A stretch of DNA of 64,000 bases from Flavobacterium cupriresistens (GCF_020911925.1 NZ_CP087134.1:2170001-2234000); one strand, 5' to 3'; shown: positions 51,001 through 61,699, counted from the stretch's first letter. A program made the numbers and translations. Notes: generated from the sequence alone by a model not told the origin.

Positions 51001-52011
51001 TTATGCTTTTACGATTTCTACCCTGCGGTTCTTTGCTTTATTCTCTTCACTGTTGTTATCCGTGACAGGCTTATCAGCTCCCCAACCTTTGGTTTGTAAT
51101 CTTGTCGCATTTATTCCTTTAGAAGTTAATGCAGCTTTTACGGCATTTGCTCTGTCTTCAGAAAGTTTTTTATTGCGAGCGGCAATACCGCTGTTGTCAG
51201 TATGTCCTTCAATAGCGATTTTAAGGTTGGGATTATTCGTTAATAATTTTTGGATTTCATCAACAATCGGTATGGATTCTGTTTTTATTGTGGCTTTATC
51301 CGTGTCGAAATTTATGTAAAGCGCTATATGTCCTTTAGTATCAAGTTCGTTTTTTATAGCCTCTGCTTTGATAAGAGAAGCCGTCATTTTAAATGGTTTT
51401 GTTTCCAGAACCATCCATCCGGCAGAAACAGCATCATCACCAGGCGTAAGTTGTACCCAAATGTTTTTGTCGGCACGGCGAATCAGATAAGTTGTGGTAA
51501 CGGCACTTGCCATAAAACCATAACCATTCATATATTTTACACGGTTATTATCCGGAACGGTATGAGAGGAGTCCACCGGTACTTTCATTTGAGATACCTT
51601 TACACCATCAACACTTTTAATTAACTCTTCCAGATTTCGTGCTACTTCAAGATCGCTATACGATTTTCCTTCTTTGGCCTTAATTCGGGCATAGAAAATT
51701 TTCCCCTCCGGTTTTTCAAAATGGTCTTTTACCCAAAAATAAGCAACATCAAAGTCAGAAGTATTATCTTTTGGATTGCCTTCATAATTTTCAGGCAGAT
51801 TAAAATAAGGGAAAGCACCAAGAGGTTTGTCTGAAACAGGGATCGAATTAATGTCGAATTGATTAGCGGAAATTGCTGCAGCAGGTTTCTCAGCAGTTGG
51901 GGGCGATACCAGAGAATCTGCGGTATCGGTCAGATCATTCTGTTTTTTATTAGAATTGCATGCAAAGGTTATGCAGGCAATTAGGACTAAGGTTAAGGTT
52001 TTGATTTTCAT
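51001..52011 (-). CDS. OmpA-family peptidoglycan-binding lipoprotein
   Basis: Lipoprotein signal MKIKTLTLVLIACITFACNS (Cys lipidation), then a disordered tether and a central domain of unknown type (DNTSDFDVAYFWVKDHFEKPEG, KAKEGKSYSDLEVARNL). The C-terminal OmpA domain (about residues 230-335) reads YINFDTDKATIKTESIPIVDEI, IEGHTDNSGIAARNKKLSEDRANAVKAAL and KGWGADKPV, which bind peptidoglycan. The start at 52011 puts the signal directly at the N-terminus; an ATG eight codons upstream is less likely. Probably stabilises the outer membrane, facing the periplasm. Confidence 0.88.
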   Translation of the reverse strand: MKIKTLTLVLIACITFACNSNKKQNDLTDTADSLVSPPTAEKPAAAISANQFDINSIPVSDKPLGAFPYFNLPENYEGNPKDNTSDFDVAYFWVKDHFEKPEGKIFYARIKAKEGKSYSDLEVARNLEELIKSVDGVKVSQMKVPVDSSHTVPDNNRVKYMNGYGFMASAVTTTYLIRRADKNIWVQLTPGDDAVSAGWMVLETKPFKMTASLIKAEAIKNELDTKGHIALYINFDTDKATIKTESIPIVDEIQKLLTNNPNLKIAIEGHTDNSGIAARNKKLSEDRANAVKAALTSKGINATRLQTKGWGADKPVTDNNSEENKAKNRRVEIVKA

Positions 52012-52232
52012 ATTGGTTCGTTTTTTGAAAATCAAAGATAATAAAGTGAGGAGATTTTAACAAGAATACAAGTCTTGAAAATGTTGTTTTTTTATGTGTA
52101 ATTATTTAATAAAGTGGTGGTTATGGTTTTTATGATTTGCTATCTCTTTGTTTTTTGTAGGTCGTCTTACCGATGGTAGTGTTTTAGTGGTGCGTATACC
52201 TTAATAGTATTGGAATCACCAGGGACCTATTT

Positions 52233-52889
52233 TTAGAACAACTCCAATTGATCCGGTAGTAATCTAAAAGACATACGATGGTATTTGGTCGGGCCATATT
52301 TTTTAATGGCTTCGCGATGTTCTTTAGTAGGATAACCTTTGTTCTTTTTCCAATTGTACATCGGAAACTCTTCGTGAATTTGATTCATATATTCGTCACG
52401 ATACGTTTTAGCTAAAACGGAGGCAGCGGCAATACTTAAGAATTTAGAATCTCCTTTTATTATACTTTGATTTGGAATTGACTTTAATAAGGCTATTTCA
52501 GTTTTGGAGAATTGTTTTCCGAAAGTATTTTTTAAACCCAGTTTTGCATTCAAAGCACGATTACCATCTACAATAATAAATTCCGGGGTTTGATTTAATT
52601 TTAAGATACATTCCTGCATGCCTTTCATGGAAGCGTTCAGAATGTTTATTTCATCAATCTCTTTCGGATGTAAGTGTGTTACAGAAAAGCAAATGGCCTC
52701 CAGTTCTATAATCGGTTTTAGTTTCTCTCTGATTTTTTCGGATAACTGTTTACTATCATTTAAAATGGAATTGCAAAAATCAACAGGCAGAATTACGGCA
52801 GCTGCAGTTACAGGACCAGCCAAACAACCTCTTCCAGCTTCGTCTGTACCAGTTTCAAAAGTAAATCCGGAGAAATTTTTTTCAAGCAT
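52233..52889 (-). CDS. rnhB: ribonuclease HII
   Basis: Removes ribonucleotides from DNA and RNA primers. The RNase HII motif [20 protein letters not shown] holds the metal-binding Asp16 and Glu17 (counting from the ATG at 52889, [19 protein letters not shown]). Further conserved parts are IIVDGNRAL (third Asp) and [17 protein letters not shown] (fourth Asp). The C-terminus [13 protein letters not shown] is the usual end. 218 aa. An alternative ATG eight codons upstream would add an unlikely MSLKKKIK. Stands alone. Confidence 0.96.
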   Translation of the reverse strand: MLEKNFSGFTFETGTDEAGRGCLAGPVTAAAVILPVDFCNSILNDSKQLSEKIREKLKPIIELEAICFSVTHLHPKEIDEINILNASMKGMQECILKLNQTPEFIIVDGNRALNAKLGLKNTFGKQFSKTEIALLKSIPNQSIIKGDSKFLSIAAASVLAKTYRDEYMNQIHEEFPMYNWKKNKGYPTKEHREAIKKYGPTKYHRMSFRLLPDQLELF

Positions 52890-53249
52890 TTTGATCTTTT
52901 TTTTCAACGACAAATATTATAATTTTTTTTTATAGATTTTGTAAAATTAGCGTTCGGATTTCGTAAAAATATACAAAATGTAAGTGTTTGATTTTTAGTC
53001 ACGTATAGTTAAATGTTGACGATATAGCACCCTGTAGCATGTTTTTAAATTGTTAAGTTTTATTTTTTTATTAAATGAAATAATGTTAATATTTAAGGTT
53101 AAATCTTGTGAAAAGTGCGCATAAATACCTCTTTTTGTGGTCAATATTGATGTATTGTCAATTGATGTGTATAAGTTTTGTTAAAAATGTTTTGCTATTT
53201 TAAGAAATAATTAAGATGTTTGCGCCATACTAATTCAAAACAAATTAAA
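52890..53249. other. intergenic region before second SusC gene
   Basis: About 360 AT-rich bases with no coding frame of note. No perfect TAnnTTTG box with proper spacing was found before the SusC start. An in-frame TTG at 53220 extends the SusC frame but is not used. Confidence 0.5.
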
Positions 53250-56200
53250 ATGAAATTAAAATTACAATGGATTTTTACGCTATTAGTGGCGTTATCTATG
53301 CAGTTTTCTTTTGCACAAGAGCGAACTGTATCCGGAAAGGTGTCTGACCAAACAGGTGTCATTCCAGGAGTGAATGTTGTTGTTAAAGGAAGTAAGGTAA
53401 GTACTTATACTGATTTCGACGGAAGTTATTCAGTAAAAGCAAAAACAGGAGATGTTTTAGTTTTCTCATACGTAGGTTTGAGTAACAAACAAGTGACTGT
53501 TGGAACTTCAAATACTTTAAACGTTTCTTTAGAGTCAGAGGCTCAAGTAATGAACGAAGTTGTAGTTGTAGCTTACGGAAAAGCTAAAAAAGGAAGTTAT
53601 ACAGGATCTGTTTCTTCTATTAAAGCAGAGGCATTAGAAGATCGTGCTTTGACTAACGTTTTATCTGGTTTAGATGGTGCGACATCTGGAGTTCAGATTC
53701 AAAGTTCAGCTGGTCAGCCGGGATCGGCACCTCAGGTGAGAATTAGAGGTTTTAGTTCGATCAACGGATCAAACACACCTCTATATATTGTAGATGGTGT
53801 TCCTTTTGCTGGAGATATCAGTACAATTAACAGTACAGACGTTGAAAGTATGAGTATCTTAAAAGATGCTGCTTCTACTTCTTTGTACGGATCAAAAGCA
53901 GCAAATGGGGTGGTTATTATCACTACTAAGACAGGTAAATCTAAAAAAGATAAATTTACATTAAATCTTAGTACAGGTTTGTCGAACAGATCTATTCCGG
54001 AGTATAGTAGAGTAAACGCATACCAATATTATCCTTTGATGTGGGAAGCCGCCAGAAATGGACTGTTAACATCAGGGGGAACAACACTTGCGGCAGCTAA
54101 TCAAGATGCCTCTAACAGGATTTTTGATGATTTGATAGTAAATCCGTTTAACGTTCCTAATAATCAAATAGTAGGGGTGGATGGTAAATTAAATCCAAAT
54201 GCTCAATTGTTGTATCCTGGAGATTTAGATTGGGAAAAAGCAATTACCAGAGTAGGTGTTAGAAGAAATATTGATTTCTCTTATCAGGGAAGAAGTGAGA
54301 CTTCTAACTATTTTGTTTCTTTAAGCCACTTAAACGAGCAGGGGAATATTATAAATTCTGATTTTGAAAGAACTACCGCGCGTATTAATATTAATTCAAA
54401 ATTCAAAGAATGGTTTAAAACTGGTTTGAATTTGTCCGGAGCTTTAACAGACTCTAAACAGGCTGTTGAAGGAGTGGCTAATACGAATGCTTTCGTTAAC
54501 CCTTTTAGCGCAGTTAGATACATGGGGCCAATTTATCCAATATTTGACCATAATGCTGATGGCTCTTATACGTTAGATGAGAAAGGAGAAAGAGTGTATT
54601 CTACTTTAAGAGGAGCAAGTGCAGCAAATGGACGTAATATTGTATATGAAACATTATACAATCAGGATCGCGACGAGGCAATATCTTTAAATGCAAGAAC
54701 ATTTGCAGAATTTAGGCTTTCTAAAGATCTTAAGTTTACAACTAATTATGCTATTGATAAGCGTACGCTAAATAACTCATCATATCAAAACGGACTTATC
54801 GGTGATGCTGCACAATCAGGAGCGGCTGGTAGACAGAATACGGTTTTCACCGGAGTTACTTTCAATCAAATCTTTGATTATTCAAAATCTTTTGGGCAAC
54901 ACAATGTAACAGCAATGCTAGGGCATGAAAGTTTTGAGTACAGTACTTCATTTACATCTGGAGACAAAAAACAACAAAATGTTGGATTAAATACAGAATT
55001 GATTAATTTTGTAGGTGTTACAGATTTAACGTCTTACTCAAGAGGATATACTACAGAGGCTTATTTCTCAAGAGTAGGATATGACTATGATGGAAAATAT
55101 ATCGCATCTGCTTCATTCCGTAGAGATGGTTCTTCTAAATTTGCAAAAGACAATCGTTGGGGTAATTTCTGGTCTGTAGGTGGGGCATGGAATATCTCAA
55201 AAGAGAGTTTCTTAGTAAACAATTCATGGATTAATGAATTAAGAGTTAGAGCGTCTTATGGTGAAGTGGGTAACGATTCTCATATTAGCAATGACGGTCT
55301 TAATTTTTACATCAATCAACCGCTTTATTCTTTAGGTTTTGATAATATTAACGAAGGGGGGTTTATAGCTAACACTACTGGAGCACCAAATTTGCAATGG
55401 GAGAAGAATGCTCAGTCAGATGTTGCTGTTGAATTTTCGTTCTTTAAAAACAGATTTAGTGGTAGTGTTGAATACTACCACCGTAAAACAGATGGCCTTA
55501 TTTTCGAGAATCCACTACCATTATCACTTGGTTTAGATAATAGAGTTGAGAATATTGGATCTATGTATAATAATGGTATTGAGATTTCGTTAAACGGAAC
55601 TATAATCAAGACAGCTGATTTTTCTTGGGATCTTAATATTAATGCTTCTACGATTAATAATAAGATTACTTCTTTACCACAGAAAGAGATTATTTCTGGA
55701 ACAAAGAAATATTCAGTAGGAAGTTCAGCTTATGATTATTGGTTGAGAGATTGGTATGGGGTAGATTCTTCAGATGGATCTGCTTTGTATACTTTGGATC
55801 CAAATTTGAGCAGAACTGGAGCGACAGACGAAAGAATTGTTGATGGAAATAGAGTAACTACAAACCAGAATAAAGCGTTGTACCAGTACGCAGGTTCTGC
55901 TTTGCCTGATTTATTCGGTAGTTTTACAAACACTTTTAAGTACAAAGGATTAGAGTTAAGTGTCTTGTTTACGTATCAGTTGGGCGGAAAAACATATGAT
56001 ACCAATTATGCTTCTTTAATGCATACAGGTAGTGCGTTAGGATCGGCGCTGAGTACAGATATTTTAAACAGATGGCAGAAACCGGGAGATGTTACAGATG
56101 TTCCGAGATTAGATGCTGTAAGAAATTCGCAGTTTTCTGCTGCTTCAGACAGATGGTTGGTTGATTCAGATTATTTATCATGGAGACAAGCGACTTTAGC

Positions 56201-56390
56201 GTATAATTTACCTAAAAATTTAGTAGATAAATTAGGTTTGGATAATATGAGATTTTTTGTAAATGGGGAGAATTTAGTACTTTTTACTAAGAGAAAAGGG
56301 CTGGATCCTACGCAGAATTTTAATGGAACAACTCAAAACAGGTTTTCTCCTGCAAGAACTGTTTCATTAGGTCTTAACTTAAACTTTTAA
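53250..56390 (+). CDS. SusC/RagA-family TonB-linked outer membrane protein
   Basis: A second SusC-type importer, 1046 aa from the ATG at 53250, where a signal peptide (MKLKLQWIFTLLVALSMQFSFAQ) begins. A carboxypeptidase-regulatory-like domain follows at once (ERTVSGKVSDQTGVIPGVNVVVKG), with no STN. Then come the TonB-box region VMNEVVVVAYGKAKKGSYTGSV, a plug with GVQIQSSAGQPGSAPQVRIRGFSSING and LKDAASTSLYGSKAANGVVIITTK, and a barrel ending in SLGLNLNF. It forms an operon with the SusD-like gene 10 bases downstream. No glycan-degrading enzyme is adjacent, so the substrate is open (could be peptide or glycan). Confidence 0.93.
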   Translation: MKLKLQWIFTLLVALSMQFSFAQERTVSGKVSDQTGVIPGVNVVVKGSKVSTYTDFDGSYSVKAKTGDVLVFSYVGLSNKQVTVGTSNTLNVSLESEAQVMNEVVVVAYGKAKKGSYTGSVSSIKAEALEDRALTNVLSGLDGATSGVQIQSSAGQPGSAPQVRIRGFSSINGSNTPLYIVDGVPFAGDISTINSTDVESMSILKDAASTSLYGSKAANGVVIITTKTGKSKKDKFTLNLSTGLSNRSIPEYSRVNAYQYYPLMWEAARNGLLTSGGTTLAAANQDASNRIFDDLIVNPFNVPNNQIVGVDGKLNPNAQLLYPGDLDWEKAITRVGVRRNIDFSYQGRSETSNYFVSLSHLNEQGNIINSDFERTTARININSKFKEWFKTGLNLSGALTDSKQAVEGVANTNAFVNPFSAVRYMGPIYPIFDHNADGSYTLDEKGERVYSTLRGASAANGRNIVYETLYNQDRDEAISLNARTFAEFRLSKDLKFTTNYAIDKRTLNNSSYQNGLIGDAAQSGAAGRQNTVFTGVTFNQIFDYSKSFGQHNVTAMLGHESFEYSTSFTSGDKKQQNVGLNTELINFVGVTDLTSYSRGYTTEAYFSRVGYDYDGKYIASASFRRDGSSKFAKDNRWGNFWSVGGAWNISKESFLVNNSWINELRVRASYGEVGNDSHISNDGLNFYINQPLYSLGFDNINEGGFIANTTGAPNLQWEKNAQSDVAVEFSFFKNRFSGSVEYYHRKTDGLIFENPLPLSLGLDNRVENIGSMYNNGIEISLNGTIIKTADFSWDLNINASTINNKITSLPQKEIISGTKKYSVGSSAYDYWLRDWYGVDSSDGSALYTLDPNLSRTGATDERIVDGNRVTTNQNKALYQYAGSALPDLFGSFTNTFKYKGLELSVLFTYQLGGKTYDTNYASLMHTGSALGSALSTDILNRWQKPGDVTDVPRLDAVRNSQFSAASDRWLVDSDYLSWRQATLAYNLPKNLVDKLGLDNMRFFVNGENLVLFTKRKGLDPTQNFNGTTQNRFSPARTVSLGLNLNF

Positions 56391-56400
56391 TTAAAAAAAT

Positions 56401-57873
56401 ATGAAAATTAATATTTCAAAATATATAATAGCAGCTTTATCGATGGTGCTGTTAGGGTCATGTTCAAGTGATTTCCTGGATCAGGATCCAACCCAGTATG
56501 TAAATGAGAATGATGCTTTGAGTACAACACAAGCACTTTATGGTGCTGTAAACGGCTTACATCGCTCAATGTATATCAGATACGAAAGCCAGGGAGAAAC
56601 AGGTGCAGGAGGCGGTTTCATGCAATTAATGGACGTTGCCGGAGAGGATTTGGTCTATACATATAATAACACATGGTATCAGTCAGTTTATAACTGGCAA
56701 GGTATAGCTAATGAAAATGGAGGTGATACTAGATTTATTTATAGAACATTCTACAGATTGATTAGAAATGCAAATGCAATCATAAATAGTGCTGATGCAG
56801 CGAAAGGTGATCAGCGAGATAAAGATATTGTTAAGGGACAGGCACTTTTTTACAGAGCTTTTAGTCATTTTCAAGTGGTTCAGGTTTACGGTAAAAGATA
56901 TGTGAACGGTGTAGTGAACAGCGAGGCTGGTGTGCCAATTATTCTTAATGCAGTAGATAGAGTAGGAAGATCTTCTGTTGAGGATGTGTATAGACAAATA
57001 CATGCGGATCTTGACAAAGCTATTGTATTATTAAATGGTTATGGTCGACCAAATAACTCTCATTTAGACGTATCAGTTGCCTATGGTTTAAAAGCACGTA
57101 TAAATTTAGTTCAAGGGAACTGGGCTGCTGCTGCAGATTTTGCTGTTAAAGCAAGAGCTGGTAAATCTTTAATGGCTAGAGAGGAGTATACCAAAGGGTT
57201 TAATGATTATGAGAATAGAGAGTGGATATGGGGTAGCCATATTGTAGAGGTTCAAACTGAGGGATTTGCAAATTTCGGAGCTTATATGTCTCGTAATTAT
57301 AGCTCTACTGTAATTAGATCTTGTCCTAAAGCGATCAACAGTAAATTATACGCTCAGATTCCTGCTACAGATATTCGTGCGTCTTTATTTGACCCAACTG
57401 GAAATCATGCTGCATTAAATTTGGGAAGTAATTTTAGAAAAAAGGCGTTTACAAGTCAGAAATTCCTTTCTTTAAATTCTTCGGACAGTAGATGTGACGT
57501 GCCTTATATGCGTGTAGCTGAGATGTACTTAATTGAAGCTGAGGCAAAAGCAAAATTAGGACAGGCTGATGCTGCACAGATTTTATTTAATCTTGTAAAA
57601 GAAAGAAATCCTTCTTATGTATTGTCTACGAAAACAGGACAGGATTTAGTTGATGAAATTTGGTTCCAAAGAAGAATCGAATTATGGGGAGAAGGATTTA
57701 GATTCCTGGATTTAAAGAGAACTAATTCTGCTTTAGACAGAACCGGAGCGAATCATGTTTCGTCAATTACCGGAGGTCTTTTCGCTGTTCCTGCGGGAGA
57801 TAAAAGATGGCAATGGTTGATTCCAATCGCTGAGATCAATGCTAACCCATTAGTGAAACAAAACGAGAGATAA
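56401..57873 (+). CDS. RagB/SusD-family surface lipoprotein
   Basis: SusD-like partner of the upstream SusC. Signal MKINISKYIIAALSMVLLGSCSS with lipobox Cys, then DFLDQDPTQYVNENDALST. The helical core contains DIVKGQALFYRAFSHFQVVQVYGKRYV and the C-terminal SusD domain VPYMRVAEMYLIEAEAKAKLGQ, EIWFQRRIELWGEGFRFLDLKR and WQWLIPIAEINANPLVKQNER. 490 aa. A strong terminator follows. Confidence 0.93.
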   Translation: MKINISKYIIAALSMVLLGSCSSDFLDQDPTQYVNENDALSTTQALYGAVNGLHRSMYIRYESQGETGAGGGFMQLMDVAGEDLVYTYNNTWYQSVYNWQGIANENGGDTRFIYRTFYRLIRNANAIINSADAAKGDQRDKDIVKGQALFYRAFSHFQVVQVYGKRYVNGVVNSEAGVPIILNAVDRVGRSSVEDVYRQIHADLDKAIVLLNGYGRPNNSHLDVSVAYGLKARINLVQGNWAAAADFAVKARAGKSLMAREEYTKGFNDYENREWIWGSHIVEVQTEGFANFGAYMSRNYSSTVIRSCPKAINSKLYAQIPATDIRASLFDPTGNHAALNLGSNFRKKAFTSQKFLSLNSSDSRCDVPYMRVAEMYLIEAEAKAKLGQADAAQILFNLVKERNPSYVLSTKTGQDLVDEIWFQRRIELWGEGFRFLDLKRTNSALDRTGANHVSSITGGLFAVPAGDKRWQWLIPIAEINANPLVKQNER

Positions 57874-57897
57874 TCAATTTTTATAACTCATAATAAG

Positions 57898-57930
57898 AAC
57901 TGCCCAATTAATTTTGGGCAGTTTTTTTTT
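57898..57930 (+). terminator. intrinsic terminator of susCD pair
   Basis: AACTGCCCAA and TTGGGCAGTT form a stem with a short AT loop and a run of nine T's. Confidence 0.9.
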
Positions 57931-58199
57931 GCACAAAACGCAACGGTAAAATTTCTTTGTAGTAGTCGAGAGAAAAGTAGAAGGTTTTAAGTTTTAGTTC
58001 GCAAAGTTTGAAATAGCTGTTTTGTTTTTTTTTAGGGGTAGTTAATTTTGATTGTTTAACATTTAAGTGATTACGCATTTCACATTTCACATTTGACACT
58101 TTGGAATTTGGAATTTAAAAGTTTGGAATTTCTTTCGTGCTATTAGCTAATGTATTGCTATAATTTCAAGTGTTTTTTTATTTATACGGTTTAATCTTT

Positions 58200-58207
58200 T
58201 ACCTTTG
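58200..58207 (+). promoter_or_regulatory. promoter -7 box TACCTTTG
   Basis: A perfect TAnnTTTG box 43 bases before the porin start at 58251. No good TTG at the -33 distance. Confidence 0.45.
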
Positions 58208-58250
58208 CTCCACAAATTTTTGCCTAAATAATTATTTATAAAGTTATCAA

Positions 58251-60221
58251 ATGAGAATATTCTTTTTTCTATATCTAGTGGTAGTGCCAGCAGTGTTGTT
58301 TTCTCAGACCAAGCCTATTGCTAAAGACAATTTGGATATGAATACAAAATATTCAAGTATTACAGATACCGTAAAAAAGAAAAAAGCCAAGATTGCGACT
58401 ATAGATCAATATCAGATTATCACGATTGAGCATGATACAACTTATGCCGATACATCTTTAACGTTGAAAAATGCATACAAGCATAATTACCTTAGAAAAG
58501 ATAATTTTGGACTTTTGGCATTCTCTAATATTGGACAGACGTATAATACTTTGCAATACAGTTTGACAGATTTTTCACCCTATCCGGAATTTGGTTTTAA
58601 AGGGAAACATTTTAATTTTTTAGAGGCAAATCAAATTAAGTATTATTCAGTAGCAACACCTTTGACAGAATTGTTTTTTAACAGTACTATTAATAAAGGT
58701 CAGAACGTAGATTCATTTATCACACTAAACACCTCAAAAAATCTTAATTTCTCTATTGCATATAGAGGATTGCGTTCAGAAGGAAAGTACATAAATCAGT
58801 TGGCAAGTACAGGAAATTTTAGGTTTACAACCAGTTATTTTACAACCGATAAAAGATATGTTTTAAATGCACATTATACCTATCAGGATATTTTGAATGA
58901 AGAAAATGGAGGAATAACAACTCCTGCAGATTTTGAAAGTGGCGATCAAAATTTTAAGAACCGCCAAAGATTGCAAGTTTACTTACTTGATGCGGAATCT
59001 TTTTTGAAAGGAAAACGATTGTTTTTTGATCACGCTTTTAGGATTAACCCGAAAGAAGGAAATAATAATGCCTATCTGACGCATCAATTTAATTACGAAA
59101 ACAAATTTTACGAGTACAATCAGGCTACTGTTACCTCTACTGTTGATAATAAGCCTGTAAATAGATTTGGAGATTCTTATGTAACCAGTGGTATAAAAGA
59201 CCAGACCCGTTTTGAGAAATTGTACAATAAGGTTGGCCTTACCTATGAGAATTCGCTTTTAGGGAAATTCAATTTTTTTATTGACGACTACAGATCAAAT
59301 TACGAATACAACAGAGTTATACTTGATACAACCGGAGTTATTGTAGTTCCAAACAATCTTTACAGACAGATCAATAATGTTGGAGGACAGTACGAATATC
59401 AAAAAAACAAATGGAACGGCCGTTTTTTATATTCCAGATCAATCACCAATCAGTCGCTTTCTGATTTAGATGCCAAATTAAGATATGATCTAAATGAAAA
59501 GATCAAATTTGATTTCAGGTATCAGAATATTAATAAATTGCCTAATAATAATTACGACCTGTACCAAAGTAGTTTTATAAAATACAACTGGTCTAATAAT
59601 TTTAAAAACGAAAAAATAAATTCGCTTAGCGCTAATGTTTTTACACCATGGTTAAATGCCGAGGTTCAATATTCAGTTCTAAAAGATCATTTGTATTTTA
59701 AAGATGAGTCCAATGCTGTAGAAATTGCCGCTCAAACTCAGATAGTGAGACCGTATCAGTACGGTAATGCAATTAATTATTTGTCTGTAAAAGCAAGTCG
59801 TGAGTTTAAATTTGGACCGTTTGCTTTAGACAATACATTATTATATCAAAAAGTAGAACAATCGGATTTAATTTTAAATGTACCTGATTTTGTAACCAGA
59901 AATACATTTTACTATTCAGGTTATTTTTTCAAGAAAGCATTATTTATGCAAAGCGGAATTACATTTAATTATTTTACTGAATATTTCGGTAATAGCTATA
60001 ATCCTGTTATCGGTGAATTTTTTGTTCAACAAAATAAGAAGATTGGAAACTATGCCAACTTTGATTTTTTTGTGAACGCCAGAATTCGTCAGACGCGATT
60101 TTATTTTAAAGTAGAACACTTTAATGCTGCTTTTTCTCAGAGTAACTATTATTCAGCTCCTAATAATCCATATCGTGATTTAGCGATTCGATTTGGTTTA
60201 GTTTGGAATTTCTTCCAATAG
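58251..60221 (+). CDS. putative porin
   Basis: An outer membrane beta-barrel protein of the Bacteroidota putative porin family (PF14121 type), 656 aa. Signal peptide MRIFFFLYLVVVPAVLFSQ; then a Lys/Asp-rich linker (KKKKAKIATID), a conserved segment NFGLLAFSNIGQTYNTLQY, and a series of amphipathic strands ending in the aromatic terminus RFGLVWNFFQ. It likely forms a passive channel or structural barrel. No partner genes in the immediate surroundings. Confidence 0.8.
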   Translation: MRIFFFLYLVVVPAVLFSQTKPIAKDNLDMNTKYSSITDTVKKKKAKIATIDQYQIITIEHDTTYADTSLTLKNAYKHNYLRKDNFGLLAFSNIGQTYNTLQYSLTDFSPYPEFGFKGKHFNFLEANQIKYYSVATPLTELFFNSTINKGQNVDSFITLNTSKNLNFSIAYRGLRSEGKYINQLASTGNFRFTTSYFTTDKRYVLNAHYTYQDILNEENGGITTPADFESGDQNFKNRQRLQVYLLDAESFLKGKRLFFDHAFRINPKEGNNNAYLTHQFNYENKFYEYNQATVTSTVDNKPVNRFGDSYVTSGIKDQTRFEKLYNKVGLTYENSLLGKFNFFIDDYRSNYEYNRVILDTTGVIVVPNNLYRQINNVGGQYEYQKNKWNGRFLYSRSITNQSLSDLDAKLRYDLNEKIKFDFRYQNINKLPNNNYDLYQSSFIKYNWSNNFKNEKINSLSANVFTPWLNAEVQYSVLKDHLYFKDESNAVEIAAQTQIVRPYQYGNAINYLSVKASREFKFGPFALDNTLLYQKVEQSDLILNVPDFVTRNTFYYSGYFFKKALFMQSGITFNYFTEYFGNSYNPVIGEFFVQQNKKIGNYANFDFFVNARIRQTRFYFKVEHFNAAFSQSNYYSAPNNPYRDLAIRFGLVWNFFQ

Positions 60222-60271
60222 AATTTTAGACTCTTTATTAATTTTAAAACCAAATATTAAATTTAAATAAA

Positions 60272-61633
60272 ATGGACTTTTCAAAAAATATTTTAGAGAC
60301 AATTGGTAATACACCATTGGTAAAACTCAACAAAATTGTTGCTGAAATTGATGCGTTAGTATTGGCAAAAGTCGAAACTTTTAATCCGGGGAATTCTGTA
60401 AAAGACAGAATGGCCGTAAAGATGATTGAAGATGCTGAGGCCGATGGTCGCCTAAAACCAGGAGGAACCATTATTGAAGGAACTTCCGGAAATACCGGAA
60501 TGGGACTTGCTCTTGTAGCAATTATTAAAGGTTACAAATTAATCTGCGTGATCTCTGACAAACAGTCAAAAGAGAAAATGGATATTCTTCGTGCTGTTGG
60601 AGCAAAAGTGGTAGTTTGCCCTACAGACGTAGAACCTACGGACCCACGTTCTTATTACTCGGTTTCAAAGCGTTTAGCTGAAGAAACTCCTAATTCCTGG
60701 TATGTAAATCAATACGATAATATGTCAAATTCTTTGGCACATTATGAACAAACCGGACCTGAAATCTGGAAACAAACCGATGGTAAAATCACGCATTTTG
60801 TGGTTGGAGTAGGAACGGGTGGTACCATTTCAGGAGTGGGTAAATTTTTGAAAGAGAAAAATCCGAACATCAAAATTTGGGGAATTGATACCTATGGTTC
60901 TGTTTTTAAAAAATACCACGAAACTGGTATTTTTGATGAAAACGAAATCTACTCTTATATCACAGAAGGAATCGGTGAAGATATTTTGCCTAAAAATGTT
61001 GATTTTTCTCTAATCGACGGATTCACCAAAGTAACAGATAAAGACGCAGCTGTTTATACCCGAAAAATTGCTCTTGAAGAAGCTATTTTTGTCGGGAATT
61101 CTGCCGGAGCTTGTATAAAAGGATTGTTACAGCTTAAAGAACACTTTAAGCCGGATGATGTTGTTGTGGTACTTTTTCATGATTCAGGAAGTCGTTACGT
61201 AGGGAAAATGTTTAATGACGACTGGATGCGTGAACGTGGATTCTTAGAAGAAAATATAACAAAAGCAGAAGATGTAATCAAAGATCATATCGACAAACAA
61301 TTAATTGTTGTTCGTACAGAAGAATTGGTTTCACATGCTATCGAGCGTATGCGTAAGTACAAAATTTCGCAAATTCCAGTTGTAGATATTAATGGTTTTG
61401 TTGGTTCTGTTGATGAAACAGATTTGTTCAGAAGTTATGTGGCAGACAAAAATGTAGCCGAAAAACCAATAAAAGAAGTAATGGGAAAACCGTTCCCGAT
61501 TGTAAAATTAGGAACTCCAATTGAAGAAGTTTCACGATTATTTACCAAAGAAAACGATGCTGTCTTAGTGGATTTAGGAAATGGCAATCACCATATTATT
61601 ACCAAATACGATATTATTGGGTCTATAAAATAA
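60272..61633 (+). CDS. cystathionine beta-synthase-like PLP enzyme with CBS pair
   Basis: A fold-type II PLP enzyme with an N-terminal catalytic domain (about residues 1-320) and a C-terminal CBS domain pair (about 335-453). PLP Lys44 lies in NPGNSVKDRMA; EGTSGNTGMGLAL and VGTGGTISGVGKFL are the substrate and phosphate loops. Such proteins are annotated as cystathionine beta-synthase or O-acetylserine-dependent cysteine synthase. The CBS pair suggests adenosyl-ligand regulation, as known for the eukaryotic enzyme. It lacks a haem-binding N-terminal extension. Substrate preference cannot be decided from sequence alone. Confidence 0.9.
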   Translation: MDFSKNILETIGNTPLVKLNKIVAEIDALVLAKVETFNPGNSVKDRMAVKMIEDAEADGRLKPGGTIIEGTSGNTGMGLALVAIIKGYKLICVISDKQSKEKMDILRAVGAKVVVCPTDVEPTDPRSYYSVSKRLAEETPNSWYVNQYDNMSNSLAHYEQTGPEIWKQTDGKITHFVVGVGTGGTISGVGKFLKEKNPNIKIWGIDTYGSVFKKYHETGIFDENEIYSYITEGIGEDILPKNVDFSLIDGFTKVTDKDAAVYTRKIALEEAIFVGNSAGACIKGLLQLKEHFKPDDVVVVLFHDSGSRYVGKMFNDDWMRERGFLEENITKAEDVIKDHIDKQLIVVRTEELVSHAIERMRKYKISQIPVVDINGFVGSVDETDLFRSYVADKNVAEKPIKEVMGKPFPIVKLGTPIEEVSRLFTKENDAVLVDLGNGNHHIITKYDIIGSIK

Positions 61634-61654
61634 TAACCTAGTTCGTAACTTTGT

Positions 61655-61699
61655 AATCCATAGATCTAATTTGTAAAGATTAGATTTATGGATTTTTTT
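61655..61699 (+). terminator. intrinsic terminator of the CBS gene
   Basis: AATCCATA pairs with TATGGATT, and inner TCTAAT with ATTAGA, followed by a T run. It is 22 bases after the CBS stop and ends 14 bases before the next start. A TAACTTTG box at 61646-61653 lies just before the stem, so the exonuclease may have its own promoter, but that would put the hairpin in its leader. Confidence 0.75.

Larger units (their letters stand above)
57874..58250. other. intergenic region after SusCD pair
   Basis: It holds a strong terminator (57898-57930) and a promoter box (58200-58207). Between them are short repeats of TTTCACATTT and GGAATTTGGAATTT type, with no coding frame worth calling. Confidence 0.6.

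Noticed and set aside
53220..53249. Upstream TTG start extending the second SusC gene by ten residues
   Set aside because: The ATG at 53250 begins directly at a good signal peptide; the extra residues would precede it with no purpose.
61646..61653. TAACTTTG promoter box for the exonuclease gene
   Set aside because: It matches the consensus, but a strong terminator hairpin lies directly downstream, before the start codon, so its use is doubtful.
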